From the NCBI RefSeq assembly GCF_010093815.1, contig NW_022985563.1:574247-638246 (forward strand): DNA of 64,000 nucleotides. The letters are read 5' to 3'. Each line of letters starts with the position of its first letter. Within the stretch, counting starts at the first letter, position 1. Shown in pieces: positions 43,209 through 55,278 of the stretch. Made by a program: the position numbers and the translations under genes. The notes beneath the pieces were generated by a model that was given only the letters and a program-made list of their open reading frames with translations, did no database searches and was not told the DNA's origin. Source of the DNA: Pseudovirgaria hyperparasitica (taxonomy: Eukaryota > Ascomycota > Dothideomycetes > Acrospermales > Acrospermaceae).

Positions 43209-44101
43209 AACAGCTCCGATCACTCAATTTCACCAGAGCCTTGCGCGAGCGCTTCGGCCACACCTCTTCGCAACGTAGCCCAGCACTCTGCAACACTTCA
43301 ATTCACCATCCGACTCTCGTACGACCACACCCATACTCCTCCTCTGCATATACTTCTATCGACCCAAACGAAGTAACACACTTCACTGCCCTCGCCAGTA
43401 GCTGGTGGGACCCCCATGGCCCCTCGCGCCTGCTCCACCTCATGAATCCGCTCCGGCACACATTTATCGCCCGCTGCCTCCTCACTTCGCACCCCGACCC
43501 TGCGCCCGCAAGCCTCCACTACCTCGACATCGGCTGCGGCGGTGGTATCTTTGCCGAGTCTGCCGCCCGCCTACCCACCACTGCCAGCGTCACGGGTATT
43601 GATCCGACGCCCGACGTTCTCCATGTTGCGCAACGGCACCGACGGACAGACCCAAAACTGCTTACACCCGGCCGGCTGACATATCTGAACAAGTCCGTCG
43701 AGCAATTACCACTGCCCGCGCGCGCTGATGCACTGTTCGACGTTGTGTCTTCGTTCGAGGTCATTGAGCACGTGGCCAAGCCTGCGCAGTTCCTCGAGGC
43801 AATATTCCCTCATGTCAAGCCTGGCGGATGGGTTGTACTGAGTACGATTGCGCGCACGTGGACGAGTTGGTTGACGACAAAGCTTGTGGCGGAGGATATG
43901 CTGCGTATTGTGCCGCGCGGCACGCATGAATGGAATAAGTACATAAACGAGGCGGAACTGAGGGAGTGGTTTGCCAGGCAGGTGGGCTGGGAGGATGTGC
44001 GATGTATGGGATGTATGTATGTGCCGGGAGTAGGCTGGAAGGAGGTTCAAGGAGGAGAGAAGATTGGGAACTATTTCTTTGCGGCACGGAAGAGGTTGTA
44101 A
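43205..44101 (+). CDS. COQ3: Ubiquinone biosynthesis O-methyltransferase, mitochondrial
   Basis: Performs both O-methylations of the coenzyme Q head group on the matrix face of the inner mitochondrial membrane. Intronless, 298 residues. The N-terminal ~45 residues are rich in Arg, Ser and Thr with almost no acid, typical of a presequence. Family marks are EVTHFTALASSWWDPHGPSR, the SAM-binding motif LDIGCGGG, VTGIDP, and SSFEVIEHV, followed by PGGWVVLSTI and RGTHEWNKYI. The ATG at 43205 is the first in frame. The gene converges on TFA2 with 250 bases between stops. Confidence 0.94.
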   Translation: MKQLRSLNFTRALRERFGHTSSQRSPALCNTSIHHPTLVRPHPYSSSAYTSIDPNEVTHFTALASSWWDPHGPSRLLHLMNPLRHTFIARCLLTSHPDPAPASLHYLDIGCGGGIFAESAARLPTTASVTGIDPTPDVLHVAQRHRRTDPKLLTPGRLTYLNKSVEQLPLPARADALFDVVSSFEVIEHVAKPAQFLEAIFPHVKPGGWVVLSTIARTWTSWLTTKLVAEDMLRIVPRGTHEWNKYINEAELREWFARQVGWEDVRCMGCMYVPGVGWKEVQGGEKIGNYFFAARKRL

Positions 44102-44351
44102 GGAGGCTTCCGTGGAATGTTTCTTGTTGTATAGGTTGTATATGTGCATACCTTTGCACAACAGCTTTTAACTACGAGCATAGTTCTCCAGATCCATACA
44201 CGAGCATTATAATTAAAGTAGTGTCCAAAGGAATGAGCCACTAGCTGTATCAATATCGATTTAGACGCCAGCCAATGCCTGTTGATGCCAACTAACGCCC
44301 CGCTAGAAAACAATGATATTGCATGCAGCCTTGCCGTCTTGACTGGGCCTT

Positions 44352-45149
44352 CTATTTGCGCTTGTGCGAGTAGTCCCTCAAGATACCCGCCATATGTGTA
44401 TTGGTCTGTCTCCCACTCTTTCTCGCTGCCTTCTTCTTCCTTTCCTTTACCTTCGGCCCAGTCAGCCCTTCCCTCGGCGCACTAGTCGGCTTCAAGCCCG
44501 CCGCTTCCAGCTTACTCCTCAACTCATCCGGATTTGCCGGCAGCGCAATCGTGTGCCACTGGTCGCAGAACTTCGCATCGATCTTCGCAGAAAGCGTCGG
44601 GTCATTCTGCCACACATATTTGGGCGTATTCTCTTTCTTGTTGCGGATGACCAGTAAATCGCCTTTCTTGTCGAGCTCGTTAATGGCGTCCCATGCGCCA
44701 GGCCAGCCTTCCTTAAGCTCCTTTGCGTTCAGCCCGAGGGACACCTTCTGCTTTTGAAAATACGCCTTGAGGTCTTCGCCCGAGCGCACGTTGTGTTTCG
44801 GCCGGAAGCGATACGAGCCCGCGCCATTGAAGCCCTTCGGGTTGAACTCGATCTGGTCATGACGTGGGAGGGCGTAGCGTAAGCGCTCTTGAAAACCGGG
44901 GTCTGAAATTGACAGGTAGTCGATAAGGTCTTGGAAGCTGACGGCTTTGTCGGTGGATTTGAGGCGGGTGACGGCGAAGTGTACCTGGGCTTTAAGTTGC
45001 GCGGCGCCTTCGGAGAGATGTGGGCCACCCCCATTACCAAGATTAGAATGGATGGAGGCGGCAGGGGCAGGTCGTTTACGTTTCTGGCCGGTGCTGGATG
45101 CGTTTGAGGGTGTAGGTGATGCGGTTGCGTTGGGTGCGAGAAAAGACAT
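44352..45149 (-). CDS. TFA2: Transcription initiation factor IIE subunit beta
   Basis: Small subunit of TFIIE, which bridges RNA polymerase II and TFIIH in the preinitiation complex. Intronless, 265 residues from the ATG at 45149 (MSFLAPNATASPTP); the frame is open farther upstream but without family similarity. The core contains the tandem winged-helix region of TFIIE-beta: KAVSFQDLIDYLSI, then QIEFNPKGFNGAGSYRFRP, then a second wing-helix unit ELDKKGDLLVIRNKKEN with PKYVWQND. The basic C-terminus (KERKKKAARKSGRQT, then THMAGILRDYS) is typical. The gene shares a 412-base divergent region with MLP1. Confidence 0.92.
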   Translation of the reverse strand: MSFLAPNATASPTPSNASSTGQKRKRPAPAASIHSNLGNGGGPHLSEGAAQLKAQVHFAVTRLKSTDKAVSFQDLIDYLSISDPGFQERLRYALPRHDQIEFNPKGFNGAGSYRFRPKHNVRSGEDLKAYFQKQKVSLGLNAKELKEGWPGAWDAINELDKKGDLLVIRNKKENTPKYVWQNDPTLSAKIDAKFCDQWHTIALPANPDELRSKLEAAGLKPTSAPREGLTGPKVKERKKKAARKSGRQTNTHMAGILRDYSHKRK

Positions 45150-45561
45150 TGTTGTATACCTGTCGAGGACGATGTGGTGCCTCGAGAAAGACAACAACGC
45201 TGTATCAAAGAATCGAGTAGCTGACGATTTTGGGGGCGAGGTTTGCTGTATGTACGTGGCATGTATTGAGTAGATAAGGTATTGATGAATCTCTGAAATC
45301 ACAAGCGCAACGACGTCACGGGATATCAATTACAGCTCCGCTAGCGGATTGTGGAATAGCGGTTAATGCCTAGCGTTGCCGCCTTGGTATGCAGGCAGAA
45401 CCGATCCACAACAGTGAACTGAACTGGTGCGTCGACCTATCCACAAGACTTCCGAACAGCACAACCATCTGTTTGATACTTTTCCTTGGGCCAACTATTC
45501 AAATAGGGAGTCTGAGTAGAATGCTACGCGTCACCTGAAGCTTCTTTCCCCGCGTCGCAAT
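45150..45561. promoter_or_regulatory. Divergent TFA2/MLP1 promoter region
   Basis: 412 bases between the ATGs of two divergently transcribed core nuclear genes. No specific site called. Confidence 0.5.
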
Positions 45562-48500
45562 ATGGCCGCGGCAACTGTAGACGTAGCATACCTTGCTGCG
45601 TCCTACACAATACCGCAGCCAACGCTCCAAACGCTTCTAGACGAACCTACGAAAGAGCTTGTTCAAGATCTCCTTGCGCAGATCGAGGTGAAGGCACGTG
45701 AGTTCGACGATCTGAAGGCAGACAAACTCCGTACTGAGGTCGAACTTCAAACTGCGAAGCATATTGGTGATACGCGTGCAAAATCACTCAAGGCGACAGT
45801 CGACAACAGCTTGAAAGAGATTGAAGAATTGCGCAAAAAGCTCAATGATGAAGGTAGGTATCGTAACCACTCCCTTTGCGCAGGTTGTCGCTATGCTAAT
45901 ATGGACTTGCAGAGAATCGGCGTCAATCTGTGGAGACCGAGCTGCAAAACCTCAAAGCAACTACTTCAACTGCCTCGTCCGAAACGCAATCGCTCCAGAA
46001 CCGCATAAACAGCCTCGAAGCCTCAAATCGCGAAACAGTAGCTCTGCTCGAAGCCAAATCTACCACACACGACAAGCTCGCGGAAGAGCTTGCCCAACAA
46101 CACCAAAAGATCCTGGTACTACGTAAAGAAGTTTCAGAACTCGAAGAGAAGAACCAAACACTTGAGAACGCGGCGTTGGGAAGCAAATTCAAGGATCAGA
46201 CGCAACAGCAAGAAATCGAACGCCTGAAGAAAGATGTTGAGTGGCATCAGGCTGAACTTCAGACTCGCGGTGCAGAATACTCTAGGTTCAGGAAAGAGAA
46301 AGGTGCCAGGATCATTGAGCTCCAGCGTGCCAATGAAGACTCTACCAGCACGATTGAATCACAGAAAAGGACGGAAACCATTTTGCGCAACCGCATTGAA
46401 GAGTTGACACAAGCAACAGAGGATGCACTTTCCAAGACACAAAAATTACAAGAGGAAGCTGCACGCTCCGAAGAATCGTTCCGCTTGGATCTCAATAATG
46501 CACAAAGACTGGCAGAGCTCCAGAAGCAGAGCTCCGACACGAACCGGGCACGATTGAAGGAAGTGCAGCAATCGTTGGATACTGTGAGAGACGAGGCTGC
46601 TTTGGAAATCGGTCAGCTCCAGGCTGAAGTTGAAACTGAGCGCAATCTCAAAGAGGCTGCTGAGAACAAACTAGCTGAGCTTGAGTCACACATCGAGAAG
46701 ATCGAAACTTCGCTCGCTGCTGAGCAAGCTCGCGCTGTAGCTTCAACGCCGAGACGTGGTCAGAATGGCTTCGGCACTCCAGGTCGACCAGGATCTCCAT
46801 TCACACCTGGTTCGTCGCGCTTCAAGTCCAGCAACTCCGTCACCAATACACAGCTGTACGCCGAAAATGCCGATCTCAAAGCAGAAGTCGCTGCCCAGAG
46901 AAGACGATGCGCGCAGTTGACAGAGACTCTCGATACCTTTGTGCAAGACCTGGAGTCTAAACAACCAGAAATCGAAGAACTGAAGGCCGAACAGGATCGT
47001 TTGACCTCTGAAGTGACAGAAATCTCGGCTCTTCTCGAAGAAGCCACCCGCGATCGCGAAGTTGCCGCTCGAGAGGCTCGCAAGTGGCACAGTCAGGTCG
47101 AAGGAAGCGCCCGCGAGTCGAGCATTTTACGACAACAGCTGCGCGACCTCAGCGCGCAGATGAGAGTGTTACTCGTTGAACTACAGGCTAGAGAGAGTGG
47201 CCTTGATAGTCTTAACGGCGAACAGCGACAAATCTTCCAGCGCATCGCTAATGGTGAGCTGGACGAGGCTGAGCTCAGCGAATTGAGTCCGGTCAATCAA
47301 TTAATATCCCAACGCCTAGTCATCTTCCGCACTGTGAGCGAGCTCCAGGAACGCAACACTGAGCTCCTTGAGGCGACTCGCAATTTCGCACAGCGAATGG
47401 AGGGAGAAGAAGCCAAAGCCAAGGCCGAGCAGCAAGAGAAGGAACTGAAAGAACTTGAACAACTACGGGACCGATGTGCATCGTATGAGGACGAAGTAAA
47501 ATCGCTTAAAACTCGTTCTCAAAGCTACATTAAAGAGAGGGACATGTACCGTCGGATGCTCACTCACCGCGGTCAACTACCTCCGGCGGACGACCTTGCA
47601 TCCCAGTTCGGACAATCTGTCGATGGCCGAGCGTCACAAGTGGGAGGAGAGGCGACCCATGAGCCACTCCAATCAAAGGATATCGCGGATTACGCAAAGA
47701 TCATCAAGGACATGCAAGCTCACCTTGACGCGATGAAGAATGAAGCCGATACTGACCATGCCATTCTGAAGCAGCAACGTGATCAGTTGGCTAAAGAGAG
47801 AGGCACCTTACAAAGTGAGAATGCCAAATTCAGTAGCCAGCTCTCCCTTGAGCACCAACGCTATGAACTGCTAAATTCGACTTTGTCATCAATGAAAGCT
47901 GAAAATGCCGAGCTGAGGCAAAGAACCGATACTCTGAGGGAAGCTGCTGCCAAGCAGGACCTTAGAACTCAGCAGGTAGCTGAGGATCTGATCGAGGCCA
48001 AGACATTGGCAGACAGTACTAGGAATGAGGTCAACAACCTGAAACAGCTCAACGAGATGCTCAAGAGATCCGAAAATAGACTAACAGAGGACAACAAAAC
48101 GCTACTGGAAGAGAGAGGGCGACTGAACAAGCTTGTCAGCGACCTACAAACTCTTCAAAATGAGCGGGAGCTGTCTGAGTCTGAGAATCGACGCCGTCTT
48201 CAAACCAAATCCGACGCTCTTGAGTCCGAACTAAGCACCATCAAGCGCAAGCTAGATGAAGAGGTAGAAGAGTCTAAGAAAGCAGCTCTCAGACGGGAGT
48301 ACGAACAAGAGAACAGCAGAGCGCAGATTGACGACCTTCAGAAGAGCCGGCAGAATATCAAGGAGGACCTGGTAGCTGCTCAGACATCGCGAGATCTTCT
48401 CCAAGCACGGGTGGAGGAGTTGAAGATCGAATTGAAGAATGCGGAGGCCCGCGCCGACGCATTGCAGCCGCGTCCCTCGACCCGCCCGGATATCGCGTCC

Positions 48501-51500
48501 GCCGAAGATGATATGAACGCCCTCAGCCGTGAGCAAGAACTTGCTGTTGAAGTAGCTGATCTAAAACGTGATCTTGAGCTCACTAAAGCTGAGGTTGAAT
48601 CTGCAAATGTCCACGTCGAGAACTACAAGAACATTGCCCAAGATGCCGAAGAACAACTAGCAAGCATCACCGCCATGAGTGACCAATACTCAGAAGAGAC
48701 TGATGCCCTGATCAAGGAGAAGGATGCCAAGATTTCTGATCTAGGAAAGCGTGTTGACGAAATTACGTCTGAACTTGCATCTACAAGCACGGAACTTACT
48801 GATCTGCAAGCAATTCAAGCCGAAGCCGACTCCAAATTCAACGACCAGAAGTCCGCCCTAGAAGCAGACATTTCTCGCTTGAAGGATGAATGTGAAAGAT
48901 GGCAGGAAACGGCCAACTTCCATCAAGAAGACAAAAAGACGCAGGCTGAGATTGCGCAGCACGCGCAGCAGAGCTATGAGAACGAACTTGTGAAGCACGC
49001 AGAAGCCACAACAGCTCTTCAAAAGATTCGAGGTGAATACAACGAGCTCAGAACGGAGGTTGCTAGTATCAAGGCCGAGGCCGAGACTGCAAAGACTGCC
49101 CTGGCCCAGAACGAAAAGACTTGGTCCGAAACCAAGGACCGATACGAGCGTGAAGTGACGAATCTCAAGATGAGGCGCGAGGAGATTGACAATCAGAATA
49201 AGCTGCTCCATCAACAGCTTGATAATGTCAGCTCCCAGATCACGGCGCTGAAACAATCACGAACGAACGGGGCTACTGATAACGAGGCGTCGGTCGCATC
49301 TCCAGGTCCAGGCGGAGACAGTGTTCAAGAAGTAATTCGCTACCTTCGACGCGAGAAAGAGATCGTCGATGTGCAATATGAAATGTCGATCCAGGAACAG
49401 AAGCGTCTGCGTCAGCAACTTGAATACACTCAAACACAACTCGAGCAGACTCGCGAAAAGCTGAGCCACGAGCGCCAATCGCAGCTCGACAAGGAACAGA
49501 ATGCACTAAGCCACACCCAACTCATAGACACCATCAACGAACTCAATGTCTTCAGGGAGAGTAGTACGACTCTTCGTCACGAGGCCAGACAGGCCCAGAA
49601 GCAGCTTGCAGACAAGGTAGCTGAAGTCGAAAATCTCGTTAGCCGTATACAACCTCTTGAGGCCAGAGTACAGGAGCTTGAAAATGAACTTGAGAACAAG
49701 AATGACAACATAGGTCTGCTAGAAAAACTGCGCGACGAGCTGCAGCAGCGCAATCAGAACATCCTGTCGAAGTACAACCGCATCGATCCTGCCGAGCACG
49801 ACAGTCTGAAAGAGCAAGTTGCCACCTTGCAGACCGAACTTGAGCAAGCTGTGGCCGAAAAACAACCCCTGCAAGAAAGATTGGACGGCCATGTGGAGGA
49901 GATGCGTCTGGCATTAGAACAACAACTGACCACCTTCAATGAGCGTAGAACGAAGCTTGTAGAGCAATCGAAGGCTCATGACGCAAAGCGACTCCAGAGA
50001 ATCACTGCTCTTCAGACAGAAAAGAACGAAGTCGCCAGCCAACTTGAAGCCACCAAGCTCGAGCTCGAGTCTACTAAAACTGCACGAGATGATGCGCTTG
50101 CAGCCGCTGAACAACGAGATACGGAGATGGGTGAGGGCGCGGAGAGTGGCGAGGTGGATGAGACCAAGGCAGCGCTCGAGGCTCAGGTTGCAGAAGCAGA
50201 GGCTCGTGCAACTGCAGCGGAGACGAAGGCAGCAGAAGAATTGTCCAAATCGAATGCTCTTGACGCCAGCATTGAGAGCCTGCGGGCAAGGGTCTACGAA
50301 TTAGAGCAACAAATTGTGAGTCCATTATAGAAGCTAGGCAGATACTCAAGGTACTAATTCAGATAGAACACATTGCAACATCAGCTCGAATCCAGCAAAG
50401 CAGAGCTCACCACGCTCCAAGAATGTCATTCTGAGGGTCAGATTCCAGATACCTCTACCGAGCTCGAAGGACTTCAAGCAGAGCTAGCCAGCATTAAGCA
50501 AGAGAACGAGGCTCTTCGCGCCTCTGTCATCACGAATGGAGGACCGGCAACGGACGAGGCAGAGAATGACGAGCGATTGTCCGCAGAGCAAATCACAGAG
50601 CAGGTCAATACCATCAAGGCTGAACTTGAAGCGAAACATGCGGACAGAATGGCAACCCTAGAAGAAACGTTCAAGAAAAGGTCTGAGAATATGAAAAATC
50701 AGCTTAACACGAAGTTAAGGGAAAAGAACGAAGCTTTGGCACAGATGAAGACGGAGCATGAGGAGGCGGTCAATCGTCTTAAATCCGAGCACTCTGAAGA
50801 ATTGTCAAGAATTAGCTCTGAACATGCAGATGAGGTTGCACGCCTGAACTCCGAATTCACGAATCGATCTCAAGTGTCGTCAACGGTTGAAGAGTCCCAG
50901 CCTAAGGCAGCTCCGACTGTGAAGGCCGAGGAGAGTGGGTCGAAGCCCGCACCGACTCCTGCGATGAACGGAGGTGCAAATTCGACCATGAGTCGCGACG
51001 AAGTTCTTAAATCTTTGACCGACCCCGAGGTCAAAGATCTAGTCGCTAAAAATGCTACCATCAATGGAATTATCAAACGTAATATTCAAACCAAGTTGGC
51101 CCTGGAGAAGGATACATTCACCAAGAGCTTAAACGCCGAGCACGAGAAGGCGCTCGAGGCTGTGAAGTCCGAGGCAGCTACTACGATTGCAAAAGGTGAT
51201 GCTAAAGTCAAAAATGCAGAGATGATGTTACAAAAACGTTACCAGATAAAGATAAGCTCCCTCGAAAACCAGCGGAATTTGGCACAAATGAAGGTCGGCA
51301 TGGTGGAAAGCGCAGCGAACGAGACACCTCAGAAGCCCGTCATTGAGGTCTGGATAACTATCAAAGACGTGAAGCTCACAAAAGCTGTACCGGCACCGAC
51401 TCCAGCGGTCCCATCGACTCCAACTACAGCATCTCAAGCAAATGCACCACAAACCCAGCAGCCACCTCCATCTGCTCTCCCGCATTCTTCTTTTGTTACC

Positions 51501-52100
51501 AACACGCAGCAACAGAACACGTCTACACCTGCAATTGCATCGAGCATGGCACAGCCTCGACCAGGAATGTTCAGTGTTCAACCAGGCGGCCAAACGAGTA
51601 CAAACCAGGCCCGACAGAACGCGGGGGCTTCCAACACAACATCAGGAACGTTCGGAACGCCGACACCAGCCTTCCAGTCGTCGTTACCAGGTCAAGGGCA
51701 ATCGCAAGGCCTTCCTCAAAATCCTAATGCAGGACGAGGCAACTTCGGCAGAGGCACCTTTAGTGCCCGTGGTGGCATCAGCATGCCTCGAGGAGGTCCT
51801 GGTGGTGTTGCTCAACAAGCAGCTCAAATCACCAGCCAGGTTCCGCAGCCGGGAAGTGGCATTCCTCGTGGAGGAGGCGGCATTCCTCGCGGACGTGGAC
51901 GCGGCGCCCGAGGAGGAGGAGGAGCTCCAACAAACCTCGCCGCAAATTCAACAACAAGCAGCGACCAACCAGGCTCGCCCATGAACCCAGGTGCACAACA
52001 CTTCGTACCTCGCGGCGGCGGCGCGCAGAAGCGAGGTCGGGACGACAGCGGCAGCGACCAAGCCCAGAAAAGGGCCAAGTCGAACGAAGCTGGATCATGA
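45562..52100 (+). CDS. MLP1: Nuclear basket nucleoporin, MLP1/TPR family
   Basis: Long coiled-coil filament protein of the nuclear pore basket, involved in mRNA quality control and chromatin anchoring. Exons 45562-45853, 45913-50315 and 50367-52100, introns 59 and 51 nt, 2142 residues. The first ~1750 residues are nearly continuous heptad coiled coil rich in Glu, Gln, Leu and Lys. They include a short non-helical break with GTPGRPGSPFTPGSSRF and the conserved patch YIKERDMYRRML of TPR proteins. The C-terminal ~260 residues are disordered: Pro/Thr/Gln-rich, then Gly/Arg-rich (RGGGGIPRGRGRGARGG), ending in a basic QKRAKS segment that probably carries the nuclear signal. The 4.4-kb central exon is intact. 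Confidence 0.93.
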
Positions 52101-52654
52101 TCTGGGGGCTCGATGTTTGTTTCAGGGAGGGAAGCTATTCAATACTGCATATTCAGGGGGCCTATATTCCTTTTGCTTTGTTACAGGGTGAATCTTCACA
52201 AAGATGGCAAACAGAATCATGGTGTGTATATGTACAATATGCGAGCGTCGAATCAGGGGTATCGAGTCCGCGTAACCAATGCGAACAAGAGGAAGCGAAC
52301 AGAAGTGTTTTCGGATGTGTATCATAAACAGTCGCATTGGGTGGGGGCTCTCCAAGTAACCTGTACAGATGGGGGAGGAGAATCGTTATTCTCGTTCCCT
52401 TGTTGGGAAGCTAATCGAAAGCAATTTACATTCTGTTGTATAGAAGATACACCATCTGTCACCCGAAACCAGACCAATGAAGTAAGACGAGAAGTACTTG
52501 GAAGGCTAAATGGGAAAGCACACCAAATGCATATACGCTAAGAATAGCCTTGACACTCATAATTATATACTACTTCAACAATTAAAAGTAAGATGAGCTT
52601 TGTATTCTTCGAATAGATTGATAAACATTTCAATCAGCCACTAATAACAGTTAT
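52101..52654. other. Intergenic, convergent 3' ends
   Basis: 554 bases between MLP1 and the methionyl-tRNA synthetase gene. A 142-codon open stretch on the plus strand (about 52113-52541) has no recognisable features and lies in the probable MLP1 3' UTR. Nothing called. Confidence 0.45.
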
Positions 52655-54536
52655 CTACTCTGCAAGGCACGCTTTCTCTATGGGTATACCATCCGCTTTG
52701 GATCGTCCGCCCTTTTGGGATTTCTCTTTCTTAGGCCCGTCTTTTTTGAGTCCCTGTTTTCCAAACGTATCTCTCCATTGCGATGCTTTCGTAGGATCAA
52801 GTCGTCGAAAGAGAAGAGCCGCAGTGCCCACCGTATGTCCGGGTGAAACTGCCTTGGTATCCCAGACATCAGGTATGAGATCTGGCTTTGTCTTAAGTTG
52901 ATTCTGTATTGATTGTGCAGTATCCGGCATATACGGAGCCAGAAGCGCCGCAATGAGGTGTGCAAGGTTTACGGCGTACCCGATAATAGCTGCACATTTT
53001 AATGGCTGGCTCATGGCCAGCTTGTTGTCTAGACCTTCGGATTGAAGGAAAACATTACCGCGCTGTGAGATGCGGAGGATAGTGTTGAGGGCGGCGCGCA
53101 GCTTGACTCCGTCTAACTCTTGAATGTACTGTGTCAGGAGAGCATTGATATCTTCCTCTAAAACGTCAAGGGATGCCTCTTTGTGCGAAGTGTACTCGGG
53201 GACGACACCCTCATAATGCGACCCGTTTAAGAATTTGAGCACACGATTGATGAAGTTTCCGAGGTTTTTGAGCAGCAAGTTGTTATTACCACTAATCAAC
53301 GCATCCCAATTGAATTCGCTGTCCCCGCTCTCTGGACGATGAGCGAGTAGATAGAAGCGCCAGATATCAGCAGGAATACCAGTGTTCCTAGCCGTGTCCC
53401 CAAACACGCCTATGCCGCGGGATTTTGAAAACTTACCACCCTCGTATGTGAGATACTCAGTACTTGAAAGGTGGTGGAGCTTCGTCCAATCGTCCTGTGA
53501 TCCAAGCTGCGAGCCTGGAAAGATTACCGAATGATATGAGACGTTATCTTTACCAAGAAATTGATAGAGTTGCACATCGTCCGGGCTATGCCACCAGCGC
53601 CTCCATTCAGGTGTATACTGTGCCGTGATAGAGATATATCCGATACAAGCGTCAAACCATGAGTAGATGACCTTATCTTCGTATTGCGCGATAGGTACCG
53701 CTATACCCCATTTTAGATCGCGAGTAATACTCCGTGGAATAAGGCCCTCTTTCAACCAGGCTTCGGTGATACGCTTGCCATTTTCGGACCACGCGCCTTT
53801 CTTGGCGGACTGGCGATAGAAAGCATCGATTTTAGGTTGCAGCTTGTCTAACCTTAGAAACATGTGTTTAGTTTCCTGTACGACTGGTGTAGAGCCATCA
53901 ACTTTGCATCGAGGATTTTTGAGATCAAGAGTGTCTAAAATCTTCCCGCATCCATCGCACTGGTCTCCTCGAGCATCTGGGTAGCTACAAGCATTGCATT
54001 CACCCTCAACAAAGCGATCCGCTAGAAAGGAGAGATGTTGTTGGCAATACAGTTGATTTGTCCAGCGTTCCTCGAGGAACCCATTGTTCTGCAACTTTAA
54101 GAAGACATCTTGGGTAGTTTGACTATGTAGCTCATGCGTTGTACGTCCGAAGATATCGAAGCTGATGTTGAACCAGCGGTAGATGTCGGCGTGGATAGCG
54201 AAATATCGATCGCAGAGCTCTTTCGGTGTGCAATTCTCTGCAAGGGCTTTCACTTCCGCCGTCGTTCCATATTCATCAGTGCCTGTAAGCAACGAATGAG
54301 AATCCTTTGTCATCGACGATCTTGGCTGAGATAGAGAAACACTAACCACAAACGTAGAGCGTTCTGAGTCCACGGCCTCTGCAGTAACGGGCAAAGACGT
54401 CCGCAGACAACACTGACCCTATGATATTGCCCAGGTGAGGCACATTGTTGACGTACGGCAATGCACTCGTAATGAGGATATTGCGTTCCCCTGGTTCAGG
54501 GAGAATGGTCTGTTGTACGCCTGAATGTAGCGACAT
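52655..54536 (-). CDS. MES1: Cytosolic methionyl-tRNA synthetase
   Basis: Charges initiator and elongator tRNA-Met. Exons 54536-54347 and 54282-52655, a 64-nt intron, 605 residues. The class I signature HIGH appears as HLGN (residues 34-37) after [13 protein letters not shown]. The intron falls exactly within CGTDEYGT. The zinc-knuckle insertion has [18 protein letters not shown], and KMSKS appears as KFSKSRG. Compared with yeast Mes1 there is no N-terminal GST-like domain that binds Arc1, and the C-terminus is short and basic ([17 protein letters not shown]). No presequence, so the cytosolic form is favoured over the mitochondrial paralogue. Confidence 0.94.
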
Positions 54537-55278
54537 ACTGGGAGAGGTAATGAAGTTTTAGGGAGCTGTTTCGCTACCGCTTATAGAGACTTGTATTACT
54601 GGCAAAGGATAAAGGTATTGAAACGAGCTGTTTCGTAGTTGCATGTATAATGGATGCTCGTGTCTCGTCATAGAATGAAGTTATGTTGTGGTGGCTCATG
54701 GCGCAGACTATTTGATATGACTGCAATAACAGATGCGTCAGAGGGAGGGATGACTCTTAGATCTATTCAGTTGTACAGCGGGCGGCGCGGGAGGACCCAA
54801 ATGCTCCGGCCAAGTTCAAGGCTAAGGCGACAAGGCGCCACTCTCAAGACAACCTTGTTCTATATAATATGATTATATGTATGAACTTAGTAACCTATAA
54901 TTGATATACAGTACATCCATGGATGTCTATATATAGTCGAGCTCACGCAGCTTAACTAAGTTAGCGTATATTTTACATCTAGCCCCAGCCACGCTGTGGG
55001 TCTAGCTTCGACGATTCCTCGTTTACGCTCGACCGCGACTGGCCTACAGCCTCAGTGGGCTCTGGCTGCACAGCCAATGCCTTTCGCAGTCCAACACCAA
55101 CTGTTGAACTATTTGTTTCCTCCCTTGAATCTGCCTTCCCGTATACATTCCTTGCTTCTTCCAGCGTCGCTCTTTGTACCTTATTGCTCCCGTTTATCAC
55201 TCTCATCTGTTTCCGGCCTCGAATTGTCGCCCTCACACGGACTGGAGAATCGCCTTCCCAGGGGCCGTTTTGACAAAC
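54537..55278. other. Divergent intergenic region
   Basis: 742 bases between the methionyl-tRNA synthetase and transporter genes. Includes an AT-rich stretch (54850-54970) with the 14-base perfect palindrome ACATCCATGGATGT at 54913-54926. A plus-strand open stretch from about 54996 is out of frame with the transporter and not called. Confidence 0.45.

Noticed and set aside
52113-52541. 142-codon open stretch after MLP1
   Set aside because: Lies in the expected MLP1 3' UTR, has unremarkable composition and no domain.
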